DNA of 22,123 nt from Dehalococcoidia bacterium (GTDB lineage: Bacteria; Chloroflexota; Dehalococcoidia; UBA3495), in NCBI GenBank assembly GCA_030753265.1, contig JASMCQ010000001.1:1-22123 (forward strand), given 5' to 3'. The translations under genes and the position numbers were made by a program. Under the pieces are notes generated by a model. That model was not told the DNA's origin. It saw only the letters and a program-made list of their open reading frames with translations, and did not search any database. Below are positions 1-8,181 of the stretch, in pieces. Each line of letters starts with the position of its first letter. The stretch's first letter is position 1.

Positions 1-1
1 G

Positions 2-34
2 GACATGGGCAAGGTGATGGCCGAGCTGGGCTGA
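2..34 (+). CDS. 3' end of an unidentified gene (partial)
   Basis: An open frame enters from the left edge and ends at TGA, giving the C-terminal residues DMGKVMAELG. Every codon ends in G or C, as expected for coding DNA here. The DMGKVM stretch recalls the end region of GatB/YqeY-domain proteins, but ten residues are too few to assign a family. It converges on nadE, whose stop codon is 22 bases further on. Confidence 0.4.
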   Translation, partial: DMGKVMAELG

Positions 35-56
35 CAGCTAATAGCTCATAGCTTGA

Positions 57-1799
57 TCATGGCTGGCGATAGCGGTTGACGATGGGCAGGCGGCGGTCCT
101 TGCCAAAGGCACGGGGCGTTAGCTTGACGCCCGGCGGCGCCTGACGGCGCTTGTACTCGTTGCGGTCCACCGAGGAGATAACCTGGCGCACCACCTGCGG
201 GGCGAAGCCCATCGCCACCATCTCCTGGTAGCTGCGGTCCTCCTCCACGTAGGCCTTGATCACCGGGTCCAGCACTTCGTAGGGGGGCAGCGTGTCCTCG
301 TCCAGCTGGTTCTCCTTCAGTTCAGCGGAGGGCGGTTTATTGATTATGGCATCGGGAATCGCCGGAAGGGGCGTTCCATGCTGGTTGCGCCAGCGGCAAA
401 GACGGTAGACCAGGGTCTTGGGTACGTCCTTGATGATCGCGAAGCCGCCGGCCATGTCCCCGTAGAGGGTGGCGTAGCCCATGGCCATCTCGCTCTTGTT
501 GCCGGTGGCCAGCACGATCCAGCCGAACTTGTTGGAGATGGCCATGAGGATGTTGCCCCGGATTCGGGATTGGATGTTTTCTTCGGCCACGTTGGGATCG
601 GTGCCCCGGAAATAGGGCTCGAGCATGCCCTCGAAGGCCAGGTGAGCCTGCTCAATGGGCACCGTCCAGAGGTCGATGCCCAGGTTGTCGGCCAGCTCCT
701 TGGAATCGCTGATGCTGCCCTCCGAAGAGAACCGGGAGGGCATGGTGATACCGACCACGTTGCCCGGTCCCAGGGCGTCCACGGCGACAGTGGCGGTAAG
801 GGCCGAGTCCACCCCACCCGACAGCCCAATCAGCGCCTTGGTGAAGCCGGATTTGCGCAGATAGTCCTTGGTTCCCAGCACCAGGGCGTTGTAGACTCCC
901 TCCACTTTGTCCATGGTCGGGGCCAGGGATGTTTCGGCCAGAGGCGGGCGCTCCCTGGGCTGGTGATCGGAAACGTGAATCACCTTGGAGTTGCCGATCT
1001 CCCGCAATATCGTCGGGTCTTCCTTGCGAGGGCGTGGGTCGCGCAGCCGGGAGCGGAAAACCGCATCGATGTCAAGGTCGGCGGTAATCAGCGAATCCCG
1101 GAACGCGGGACCCCGGGCCACCGGCTCTCCGGCCATGTCGCAGACCAAGCTGGCTCCGTCGAAGACCAACTCGTCTTGGCCGCCGACGATATTCAGGTGG
1201 GCCACGAAGACCTCGTTGTCCGCGGCCCGAGTAGCGATCATCTTCTCCCGGTAATCGCGCTTCCCGGAGTAGAAAGGCGAGGCGTTGATATTCACGATGA
1301 GTTCGGCGCCCGCCTCCCGCTGCACCGCGATGGGGCCTACCGGGTACCAGGCGTCCTCGCAGATGTTCACGCCGATGCCGACGCCGTTGATGATGTACAC
1401 TGGGCAGGTATCACCCCGGCGGAAGTAGCGGTCCTCGTCGAACACGCCGTAGTTGGGGAGGTACATCTTCTGGTAGCTGTCGATCAGCTTGCCGTCGTAG
1501 CCCAGGGCCGCGGCGTTGGAGATGTCGGCGCCCACCTGGACGTATCCCACCACCACGGCGAGGCCCCGGGAGGCGGCAACCACCTTCTCCATGGCCGCCA
1601 CGTTGTCTCGCAGGAAGGAAGTCTTGAACAGCAGGTCCTCCGGGGGATACCCGGTGGTGGCCAACTCCGGAAAGGCGACCATGTCGGCCTGGACTTCCCG
1701 GGCCCCTTCAAGGGCTTCCAGCATCAGCGCGGTGTTGCCGGGAATGTCTCCGACGGTGGGGTTGATCTGGGCCATGGCCAGCCGAAAAGTACGCGGCAT
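57..1799 (-). CDS. nadE: glutamine-dependent NAD+ synthetase
   Basis: This enzyme amidates nicotinic acid adenine dinucleotide to NAD+ with ATP, using ammonia released from glutamine; it is the last step of NAD synthesis, in the cytosol. The 580-residue protein has both expected domains. The N-terminal nitrilase-fold glutaminase (about 4-270) shows the Glu-Lys-Cys triad in FPEL (E45), KMYLPNYG (K111) and NICEDAW (C147). The C-terminal synthetase (about 300-560) has the PP-loop SGGVDS (327-332), GNKSE (433-437) and YGDMAGG (446-452). I chose the ATG at 1799, not the longer frame from 1841, because GGGGTG lies just upstream and the family begins with residues like FRLAMAQINPTVGD. It looks intact and is transcribed from its own promoter, divergent from the MFS gene. 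Confidence 0.96.
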   Translation of the reverse strand: MPRTFRLAMAQINPTVGDIPGNTALMLEALEGAREVQADMVAFPELATTGYPPEDLLFKTSFLRDNVAAMEKVVAASRGLAVVVGYVQVGADISNAAALGYDGKLIDSYQKMYLPNYGVFDEDRYFRRGDTCPVYIINGVGIGVNICEDAWYPVGPIAVQREAGAELIVNINASPFYSGKRDYREKMIATRAADNEVFVAHLNIVGGQDELVFDGASLVCDMAGEPVARGPAFRDSLITADLDIDAVFRSRLRDPRPRKEDPTILREIGNSKVIHVSDHQPRERPPLAETSLAPTMDKVEGVYNALVLGTKDYLRKSGFTKALIGLSGGVDSALTATVAVDALGPGNVVGITMPSRFSSEGSISDSKELADNLGIDLWTVPIEQAHLAFEGMLEPYFRGTDPNVAEENIQSRIRGNILMAISNKFGWIVLATGNKSEMAMGYATLYGDMAGGFAIIKDVPKTLVYRLCRWRNQHGTPLPAIPDAIINKPPSAELKENQLDEDTLPPYEVLDPVIKAYVEEDRSYQEMVAMGFAPQVVRQVISSVDRNEYKRRQAPPGVKLTPRAFGKDRRLPIVNRYRQP

Positions 1800-1825
1800 A
1801 AGCACCCCATGAAACGTTGTACGCG

Positions 1826-1855
1826 AGTATACATACTGCAACTGCAGTTTGCCAA
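1826..1855 (-). promoter_or_regulatory. sigma70-type promoter for nadE
   Basis: On the minus strand, TTGGCA (1855-1850) and TATACT (1831-1826) are separated by 18 bases, each matching the consensus at five of six positions. Predicted transcription starts near 1819, giving a leader of about 20 bases before the ATG at 1799. The GTATAC core is itself palindromic, so it could also serve the divergent MFS gene, but I see no good -35 box on the plus strand. Confidence 0.6.
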
Positions 1856-1959
1856 TGATTGTCCCGTCCCCGCCTTCAGGCCGGCCTCTTGACCGGCCGG
1901 CCCGGGAGCGACGGTTCGATGCCGGCCCCGAGTGGCTGTTTCCTGAAGTCGCGGCCCCG

Positions 1960-3267
1960 ATGACGGGCGCGCCGTTGGGGGGCCGGCTGGCCCGGACATT
2001 ACCCTTCTACTACGGGTGGATCGTCCTGGCAGCAACCGGAATTACGAGCCTCTCCACCAGGCCGCTGATGGCCGTGAGCACATTGTCCGTGTTCGTGGTG
2101 CCGATGACGGCCCACTTCGGCTGGTCCCGAGGCCTCTTTTCCGGTGCGGTCAGCCTGGGTGGCCTGGTCGCCGTGGCCATATCTCCCTTCGTGGGACGGT
2201 GGATCGACCGGTACGGAGCCGGGCCGGTTCTGGCGGTGACCTCTCTGGTGGCGGGAGGTTGCGCCATCGGCCTGGCCCTAATCGGCCAGGTCTGGGCCTT
2301 CTACGCGCTGTATGTGCCGGGGCGGGCGGTCTTCGCCGGCCCGTTGGAGTTGAGCACCACGACGGCCGTCAGCAACTGGTTCCTGCGCCGCCGGCCCCTG
2401 GCCCTCGGCCTCTTTGGTGTGTCTCAAGGCACCGGGCTGGCGCTCATGCCGCTGGTTGCTCAGGCTATTATCGGCAGCTGGGACTGGCGGGTGGCCTGGG
2501 CTTCCCTCGGTATATACACGATCTTCGTCGGCGTGCTGCCGCCGCTCTTGCTCATCGGGAGGCGGCCCGAGGACATGGGGTTGGAAGTTGACCCCGCCTC
2601 GGCGGACGCCCCGGGACCGTCGGACCGCGCCTCCGTCGCCGGGAAGGAGGCGAGCGCCGCATCGGCCGAAGTCCACTTCACGGTGCGGGAGGCCATCCAC
2701 ACCCGGGCCTTCTGGTTCTTGGCCGCCTTCTCCGCCGCCGGGTTCATGGCCCAGGCCGGGGTCGCCCTTCATCAGGTGCCCCATTACGTGGACCAGGGCG
2801 TGCCTCCTTCGTCGGCGGCCTTCCTGGCCAGCACCTTTGCCCTGTTCATAGTTCCGGCCGGACTGATCTGGTCCCCGTTGACGAGACGGGTCCCGGCCCG
2901 CTTCCTCCTGGCCTGCGCCGGGCTCAGCGTTGCCCTGGGAGCGCTGACAACCGGGCTGACCGGGACGATGGGTTGGGGACTGCTGGCTTCCGCCGCCCTG
3001 GGAAACGGGGTAGGAGGTATGCTCTTTCTGCTCCGGCTGACCTGGGCCGACTACTACGGACGGAGACACCTGGGCGCCATCCGGGGCTTGACGCTGCCGG
3101 TCCAGGTTGGAGGCCAGGCGTTCGGGCCGGTCCTGTCCGGGTTCATCTTCGACGCCACCGGCAGCTATCGAGCGGCATTCTTCCTGTTCGCCGCCGGCGC
3201 ATTACTCGTGTCGTTGGCCGTGCTTGCCGGTACCCCGCCGAAGAGACCGGCCCCGTCGCCCCGGTGA
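1960..3267 (+). CDS. MFS transporter, monocarboxylate/oxalate-formate antiporter type (copy 1)
   Basis: A 12-helix major facilitator carrier, probably for a small organic anion. The opening PFYYGWIVLAATGITSLS followed by FVVPMTAHFGWSRGLFSG is typical of the monocarboxylate/oxalate-formate antiporter group. The helix 2-3 loop motif is seen as GRWIDRYGAG, a helix 4-5 motif as SNWFLRRRPLALG, and a charged central loop (RRPEDMGLEVDP onward) separates the two six-helix halves. The ATG at 1960 is preferred because it aligns residue for residue with the start of the downstream paralogue; its ribosome-binding site is weak. An in-frame ATG at 1855 would add 35 residues of Pro/Arg-rich sequence that does not look conserved. 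The substrate cannot be read from the sequence. Confidence 0.9.
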   Translation: MTGAPLGGRLARTLPFYYGWIVLAATGITSLSTRPLMAVSTLSVFVVPMTAHFGWSRGLFSGAVSLGGLVAVAISPFVGRWIDRYGAGPVLAVTSLVAGGCAIGLALIGQVWAFYALYVPGRAVFAGPLELSTTTAVSNWFLRRRPLALGLFGVSQGTGLALMPLVAQAIIGSWDWRVAWASLGIYTIFVGVLPPLLLIGRRPEDMGLEVDPASADAPGPSDRASVAGKEASAASAEVHFTVREAIHTRAFWFLAAFSAAGFMAQAGVALHQVPHYVDQGVPPSSAAFLASTFALFIVPAGLIWSPLTRRVPARFLLACAGLSVALGALTTGLTGTMGWGLLASAALGNGVGGMLFLLRLTWADYYGRRHLGAIRGLTLPVQVGGQAFGPVLSGFIFDATGSYRAAFFLFAAGALLVSLAVLAGTPPKRPAPSPR

Positions 3268-3303
3268 GGCTGAAACGGGGGTGATCCCGAGCGGGGTGTG
3301 CCC

Positions 3304-3334
3304 TGACCGGTTTCGGTCGGCCATTGTGTATACT
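3304..3334 (+). promoter_or_regulatory. possible promoter for the second MFS gene
   Basis: TATACT at 3329-3334 is a good -10 box. The best -35 candidate, TGACCG at 3304-3309, is 19 bases away and poor. A small hairpin, GACCG-GTTT-CGGTC (3305-3318), overlaps the -35 position and could be an operator or chance. The site lies in the 227-base gap between the two MFS genes, so copy 2 may be transcribed on its own. Confidence 0.4.
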
Positions 3335-3494
3335 AAGGCGTCTTGTTTCAGCCATTGCAACAAACCCCTCTGGCAACCGGCGGGTGGAAAGTGCAGTCCG
3401 GCTCGGGCAACGGCTCCGCTCGACTGAATTTCCGGCAGGCGGACGACGGGCTGGGACGTGGTGGGGGCGGCATCGCTCTGGCATTGAGGCTCAG

Positions 3495-4811
3495 GTGATA
3501 GGCGACCGGAGCCGCCGGAGGCTGGCCCAAGCGGTGCCTTTCTACTACGGCTGGATCGTCCTGACCGCGACTGCCCTCACCAGCTACTCTTCCAGGCCGC
3601 TGATGGCCGCCACCACGCTGTCGGTGTTCATGGTGCCGATGACCGAGCATTTTGGGTGGTCGCGGGGTCTCTTTGCTGGAGCGCTCAGCCTGGGCGGTCT
3701 GTGTGCCGTCGCCATTTCGCCGGTCGTGGGCAAGCTGATCGACCGTTACGGGTCCGGGGTGGTGCTGGCGGCCAGCGCGGCGGTGATTGGCTCCTGTTCC
3801 GTCGGTCTCTCCACCGTCAGCCACGTTTGGGCCTTCTACTCCCTGTACGTGCCGGCGCGAGCCCTGTTCGCCATACCGTTGGAGCTGGGCACGGCGACGG
3901 CGGTGAGCAACTGGTTCCTGCGCCGCCGGCCGTTAGCCTTGGCGGTTTTGAGCGTCACTCAGGGCACGGGGCTGGCGGCCATGCCCCTGATCGTTCAGGG
4001 CATCATCGGTGGCTGGAGCTGGCGGGTGGCCTGGGCGTCTCTGGGCCTGTTCACCATTACCGTAGCCGTGCTCCCGTCACTGTTGCTGATCGCCAGGAGG
4101 CCGGAGGATATGGGACTGGAGGCCGACCCCCGCCCGGCGAGGGCCGTCCTGCCGGTCGGAAGCCCTGCCGGCATTAGGCCGGCCGCCGGTGCGGCCCGCG
4201 CCGAGGCCGACTTCACGGTGGGCGAAGCCCTGCGCACCCGGGCGTTCTGGGCTTTGGCGGCCTTCGGCGCCGCCGCGTTCGTGGTGCAGGGAGGGGTTGT
4301 TCTGCACCAGGTGCCGCACTTCATCGACCAGGGTCTATCGGCGCCCGCGGCCGCCCTGACGTCCAGCACCTTCGCCTTCTCCCAGGTCCTGGGTGGGCTG
4401 GTATGGTCTATTTGGGCGAGACGCGTGCCGACCCGATTTCTTCTGTCTTTGACCGGCTTCTGCATCACTTTGGGGGCCATGGGGACCGCGGCAAGCGGGT
4501 CGTTGGGTTGGGGAATGGCGGCGGGCTCCGCTCTGGGGATTGGGATAGGCGGGGTCCACTTTCTACTCCGGCTGGTCTGGGCCGACTACTACGGCCGGAC
4601 GAACCTGGCCAGCATCCGGGGCTTGACCCTTCCGGTCCAGATCGCGAGCCAGACGATCGGGCCGATCACCTCGGGGTACATTTTCGACACCACCGGCACC
4701 TATCGGTGGGCCTTCTTCGGATTCGGCTTCTTCGCATCCCTGGGCGCACTGCTGGTCCTGGCCGCCACTCCGCCAAAAAGGGTGCAACACAACGATCCAA
4801 GGCTCCGCTAG
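3495..4811 (+). CDS. MFS transporter, monocarboxylate/oxalate-formate antiporter type (copy 2)
   Basis: This 438-residue carrier is a paralogue of the gene just upstream and is roughly two-thirds identical to it by eye along its whole length. It has the same landmarks: PFYYGWIVLTATALTS, HFGWSRGLFAGALSLGG, GKLIDRYGSG, SNWFLRRRPLAL, RRPEDMGLEADP, and a near-identical WADYYGR-NLASIRGLTLPVQ in the tenth/eleventh helix region. The start is a GTG at 3495 with GAGG five bases upstream; reading further upstream gives an Arg-rich tail with no match in copy 1. The most different parts are the central loop and the middle of helices 4 and 11. This pattern suggests an old tandem duplication followed by substrate divergence (inference). 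It ends 125 bases before the stop of a convergent CoA-transferase gene. Confidence 0.91.
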   Translation: MIGDRSRRRLAQAVPFYYGWIVLTATALTSYSSRPLMAATTLSVFMVPMTEHFGWSRGLFAGALSLGGLCAVAISPVVGKLIDRYGSGVVLAASAAVIGSCSVGLSTVSHVWAFYSLYVPARALFAIPLELGTATAVSNWFLRRRPLALAVLSVTQGTGLAAMPLIVQGIIGGWSWRVAWASLGLFTITVAVLPSLLLIARRPEDMGLEADPRPARAVLPVGSPAGIRPAAGAARAEADFTVGEALRTRAFWALAAFGAAAFVVQGGVVLHQVPHFIDQGLSAPAAALTSSTFAFSQVLGGLVWSIWARRVPTRFLLSLTGFCITLGAMGTAASGSLGWGMAAGSALGIGIGGVHFLLRLVWADYYGRTNLASIRGLTLPVQIASQTIGPITSGYIFDTTGTYRWAFFGFGFFASLGALLVLAATPPKRVQHNDPRLR

Positions 4812-4826
4812 ATTTATCCGAAAGCG

Positions 4827-4851
4827 CGGGCCCGACGAATGCGTTGGCCCG
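4827..4851. terminator. weak hairpin between convergent genes
   Basis: CGGGCC (4827-4832) and GGCCCG (4846-4851) can form a 6-bp GC stem with a 13-base loop, 16 bases after the MFS stop codon. There is no T-run on either strand, so a factor-independent terminator is doubtful. Nothing better is visible in this 125-base convergent gap. Confidence 0.2.
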
Positions 4852-4936
4852 TAAGATCGACCTTGCAGCCGGCGGTCATGAACCCCTGTTTGGAGCCACC
4901 CTCAATACCGTTTCGGTTAGGCCATTCCGTGATGGT

Positions 4937-6148
4937 TCAACCCTGCACCACTCCGGCACGGCCAAGCTGGCTGATCGCTTCTTCGCCGTAGCCAAGCTCC
5001 CGGAGCACCTCGCCGGTGTGTTCGCCGAGGAGAGGGGCATGGGTGCGGGCGGTCATTGGAGTCTTGCTGAGCTTGATGGGCAGCCCGAAGAAGGTGCTGG
5101 CGCCCATCTCCGGGTGCTCCAACTCGAACACCAGCCCGTTGTCCCGAAGATGGGTGTCTTCGGTGCATATCTCCTGGAAGTTGCGAGCGGGCACCACCCA
5201 CTGACCGTGCTCCCGGAGCAGCGGTATCCACTCGTCCCGGGTCTTCTGCAATAGAGCGTCCCGGACGATGGCCTTGAGTTCTACCCGGTGCTCCCAGCGC
5301 CGGTCCATGCCGTCAAACCTGGGGTCTTCGAGTAATTCGGGCTGGCCGATGGCTCCGCAGAACAGCTTCCAGGGCTCATCTCGCGAGGTCGAGATGGCCA
5401 TCTCCTTGCCGTCCTTGGTCTCCCACACGCCGTAAGGGGGCACGGAATGGGGTGACCCAGTCTCGGCTTTGGGGGGAATCACTTGGGTTCCCATGTAGAG
5501 GGAGACCTGCTGGGGAAACAAGGCCATGAGGGAGGCGAAAAGCGAGGTCTGCACCTCCTGGCCCTCGCCGGTCTTCTCCCTGGCGTGCAGGGCGGCCAGC
5601 ACGCCAAAGGCGGTGATTATGCCGGTCACCGCGTCCGCGATGGCGTCGCCCGCGGGCACGGACACCCGGTCGGAGTATCCGGTGATGCTCATGAGGCCGG
5701 TCATGGCCTGAAGTTGGAGGTCTTGTCCGGGCAGGTCCTTGTAAGGCCCCTTGTCGCCAAACCCGGTAATGGAAGCGTGGACGAGCCTGGGGTTGATCGG
5801 ACTCAGCTGCTTATAGCTGAGGCCCAACTTTTCGACGGTCGTCGCCCGCAGGTTTACGAGCAAGACGTCGGCCCGCTCGACCAGCTTGTTGATGATGAGG
5901 CGGCCTTCTTCGGTGGACAGGTCGACGGCGATGGCACGCTTGTTCCGGTTGACCGACATGAAGAGATAGTTTAGCTTGCCGTCCTTCATAATCGTCGGCG
6001 GGCCGGACCTCATCCGGTCTCCATGGCCGGTGGCTTCCACCTTGATGACCTCGGCGCCCATGTCGCTGAGCCACTGGGCGCAGTACGGACCAGCGTACAT
6101 GTGGGTAATGTCCACCACCCTGATGCCGTCCAAGAGTCCTTCACTCAT
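4937..6148 (-). CDS. CoA-transferase, class III (CaiB/BaiF family)
   Basis: Family III CoA-transferases move CoA between carboxylic acids through an aspartyl-CoA intermediate, as in formyl-CoA transferase (Frc) and carnitine CoA-transferase (CaiB). The 403-residue protein has the usual start LLDGIRVVDITHMYAGPYC, then GAEVIKVE, SVNRNKRAIAVDL (about 65-77), the catalytic-aspartate segment LPGQDLQLQAMTGLMSITG (D143) and GEGQEVQTSLF. The length is normal. The ATG at 6148 places the conserved start at residue 4; the frame stays open to 6235, but that extension has no family features. AAGGTG lies nine bases upstream. It has its own promoter and faces away from the AtuA-type gene. Donor and acceptor cannot be deduced; a role in activating a carboxylate imported by the nearby MFS carriers is possible (inference). 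Confidence 0.94.
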   Translation of the reverse strand: MSEGLLDGIRVVDITHMYAGPYCAQWLSDMGAEVIKVEATGHGDRMRSGPPTIMKDGKLNYLFMSVNRNKRAIAVDLSTEEGRLIINKLVERADVLLVNLRATTVEKLGLSYKQLSPINPRLVHASITGFGDKGPYKDLPGQDLQLQAMTGLMSITGYSDRVSVPAGDAIADAVTGIITAFGVLAALHAREKTGEGQEVQTSLFASLMALFPQQVSLYMGTQVIPPKAETGSPHSVPPYGVWETKDGKEMAISTSRDEPWKLFCGAIGQPELLEDPRFDGMDRRWEHRVELKAIVRDALLQKTRDEWIPLLREHGQWVVPARNFQEICTEDTHLRDNGLVFELEHPEMGASTFFGLPIKLSKTPMTARTHAPLLGEHTGEVLRELGYGEEAISQLGRAGVVQG

Positions 6149-6194
6149 TATCAAAACACCTTGCCGTTGCGCCGGGATTCCCCCGATCGAATTG

Positions 6195-6213
6195 GGTGCA
6201 GAGAGGGTGCACC
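6195..6213. promoter_or_regulatory. inverted repeat in the CoA-transferase leader
   Basis: GGTGCA (6195-6200) and TGCACC (6208-6213) are perfect inverted 6-mers around a 7-base centre. On the minus strand they fall within the first 25 or so bases of the predicted transcript of the CoA-transferase gene, a usual place for a repressor operator or leader hairpin. No regulator gene is visible nearby. Confidence 0.35.
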
Positions 6214-6225
6214 GGTTACTGGCTG

Positions 6226-6254
6226 ACCATAACACCGGCCTTTTGCGCCGTCAA
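6226..6254 (-). promoter_or_regulatory. promoter for the CoA-transferase gene
   Basis: Minus-strand TTGACG (6254-6249) is followed after exactly 17 bases by TATGGT (6231-6226). The -35 matches five of six consensus positions and the -10 four. Predicted transcription starts near 6219, giving a leader of about 70 bases. The same TTGACG box with a 17-base spacer is found before three other minus-strand genes in this window. Confidence 0.5.
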
Positions 6255-6710
6255 TCTTGATTCGGCCCCGAGGCAATGTTGGCCGTGCGATCGCCCTACA
6301 TCGCCGCCGTGCCGGCATCATAGGACCTCTGCGATAACGGGATGAATCTGGGGTCGTACTACCTGCGAGAGGGGAAGCGGCGTGAGCTATTGGCGTCGAC
6401 CCCCGCCCGAAACCAACTGGTGAAGGTGTAAATCCGGGCTTGGACCGAACCACCGCCCGTCAGGCGCGGGACCGATGTCCGGCTATCTGCGCCGGTTTAC
6501 AAGATTGGGGCCCTGATCTTGCGAGTATCAGAGCCTCGAGCGCCGGTAGGCGAGGCCCAGTCGCCAGGATCGGATTTGGCGGCACATCTAGAAGTGGCTA
6601 GGCAGGAAGCCGCCGGAGGTTGGGGTTAGAGTATACTGGCAACTGTTCGCGCATCATATCGCTGGGGCGGTGTCATACCGGATTCAGGGCAGCGCCCGGG
6701 AGGCTGAGTC
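6255..6710. other. intergenic region upstream of the AtuA-type gene
   Basis: No convincing gene is present. A 29-codon frame (6342-6431, plus strand, MNLGSYYLREGKRRELLAST to stop TAA at 6429-6431) has protein-like composition but no clear ribosome-binding site and is bounded upstream by a stop at 6321, so it may be a remnant. TATACT at 6632-6637 is a good -10 box about 75 bases before the AtuA-type start, but I see no matching -35 box. A palindrome at 6500-6521 is listed separately. Confidence 0.4.
6500..6521. promoter_or_regulatory. palindrome, possible operator
   Basis: CAAGAT (6500-6505) and ATCTTG (6516-6521) are inverted 6-mers, and the bases between continue the symmetry with two G-T pairs around a GGGCCC centre, so all 22 bases can pair. 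It lies about 110 bases upstream of the TATACT box of the AtuA-type gene. There is no T-run, so an operator or chance palindrome is more likely than a terminator. Confidence 0.25.
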
Positions 6711-8105
6711 ATGGCAACAGCATCAAAAACGCGCACCGACGAGGTGGTAGCTCTTTGTGGTTGCTCTTTGACACACGGGCCCGGTGGTTCTGAGGAACTT
6801 TTTCAGATGGGTTTGGATCTAGACCCGGACTTTGTTGCTCAGGACGCCGGTAGTTGCGACTGCGGTCCGGCGTTCCTTGGTTCCGGAGAGCCAATGGGTA
6901 CGCGCATTGGGCTCAAACAATCCTTGGACATCATGGTTCGTGGCACCCGGGCCAAGAACATACCTTTGATCATCGGATCGGTGGGGATTGCCGGGGCGTG
7001 GCCCCAGGTTCTCCTGTTTCGGGACATCATCGAAGAGGTGGCCCGGGAACAGGGCCTCCACTTCCGAATTGCTCTTATCAACTCCGATGTCGACAAGGGG
7101 TGGCTAAAAGGGAAGGTACGCGCCGGGAAGGTGAAACCGCTGGCGGTCGTGCCACCTCTGACTGAAGGCGAAGTGGAGCGCTCGTGCCGGATCGTAGCGA
7201 TGATGGGAGTGGAGCCGATCATCCAGGCGTTGGAGGGTGGGGCCGACGTGATAGTTGCCGGCCGGTCCAGTGACTCGGCCCTATTCGCCGCCATTCCAAT
7301 CATGCGAGGATTCGACCCCGGGTTTGCCTGGCACGCGGGTAAGATTATCGAGTGTGGCGCGTTGTGCACGCAGCCGGTGGAGGGCGTGACCACTTCTGTT
7401 TTGGCTCGTATCCGGAAAGACCACTTCGTTATCGAGCCCACCCACCCGGAGGGGCTGTGCACCGTGCCGCGGGTCGCCGCCCATACTCTCTATGAAAACC
7501 TCGACCCATATCTGATGCCGGAGCCGGGAGCAATCACGGACGCGTCGGAATCCGAGTTTGAGCAGGTACGCAACGGGGTCAAGGTAAGCGGAAGCCGGCA
7601 CATCCCCCAACCCTACACCGTCAAGCTAGAGGGGGCAGAGATGGTCGGGTACCGAACGATCACCATCGCTTCGATAAGAGATCCCTACTTGCTGAGCCGG
7701 ATAGATGAGTTCCTGGAGCGAGGAGAGGCGTACGTTCACCGTGGGGTGGCGGGACTGGGCATCTCCTCCGACGACTACAAGTTCTTCTACAGGGTCTACG
7801 GGAAAGGCGACGAAACCATGAGGCCATGGAACCTCAAGGAGGTGGCTACCTCACCCAGGGAGGTGTGCATCATCGGAGAGTGCATCGCCAAGACCCAGGA
7901 GATGGCCAAGACTGTGATGAATTTCGGGCACCTCAGTCTGCTCCATCAGCAATTTCCGGGGCAACTGTGCTCGGCGGGAAGCGCGGCTTTCCCTTTTTCT
8001 CCCCACGATATCGATATGGGTGCGGCGTACCGGTTCAATATATGGCACGTCGTGGAGCTGGACGATCCCTTGGAGACGTTCTCCATCGAGATGGTGGACG
8101 TGTAA
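6711..8105 (+). CDS. AtuA-family protein (DUF1446, acyclic terpene utilization type)
   Basis: The 464-residue protein matches the DUF1446/AtuA family, named from the atu gene cluster for acyclic terpene catabolism in Pseudomonas; the reaction is not established. Recognisable parts are QDAGSCDCGPAFLGSGE (about 44-60, family pattern D-GS-D-GP--LG), IPLIIGSVGIAGAWPQ, LINSDVDKGWLKG, and the strongest signature ADVIVAGRSSDSALFAAIP continuing to KIIECGALCTQPVEG (about 178-225). The start at 6711 has GGGAGG seven bases upstream. The C-terminal part after about residue 330 is less recognisable. The gene is followed after 76 bases by a DUF4387 gene on the same strand, an arrangement known for this family, so the two probably act together. 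Involvement in CoA-ester or terpenoid-acid breakdown is inference from the family name and neighbours. Confidence 0.88.
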   Translation: MATASKTRTDEVVALCGCSLTHGPGGSEELFQMGLDLDPDFVAQDAGSCDCGPAFLGSGEPMGTRIGLKQSLDIMVRGTRAKNIPLIIGSVGIAGAWPQVLLFRDIIEEVAREQGLHFRIALINSDVDKGWLKGKVRAGKVKPLAVVPPLTEGEVERSCRIVAMMGVEPIIQALEGGADVIVAGRSSDSALFAAIPIMRGFDPGFAWHAGKIIECGALCTQPVEGVTTSVLARIRKDHFVIEPTHPEGLCTVPRVAAHTLYENLDPYLMPEPGAITDASESEFEQVRNGVKVSGSRHIPQPYTVKLEGAEMVGYRTITIASIRDPYLLSRIDEFLERGEAYVHRGVAGLGISSDDYKFFYRVYGKGDETMRPWNLKEVATSPREVCIIGECIAKTQEMAKTVMNFGHLSLLHQQFPGQLCSAGSAAFPFSPHDIDMGAAYRFNIWHVVELDDPLETFSIEMVDV

Positions 8106-8181
8106 GCTGCGGAGAAGCCCGTGAGCCTACGTGCCCACCCCGCGTATGTCGAAGCCGGGAAGGGCCGAAAAGGATGAAAAG

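Noticed and set aside
378..1892. 504-codon plus-strand frame opposite nadE
   Set aside because: It is the complement of nadE; the His/Gly/Val-rich, Lys-poor translation has no domain, while the minus strand encodes an unmistakable full-length NAD+ synthetase.
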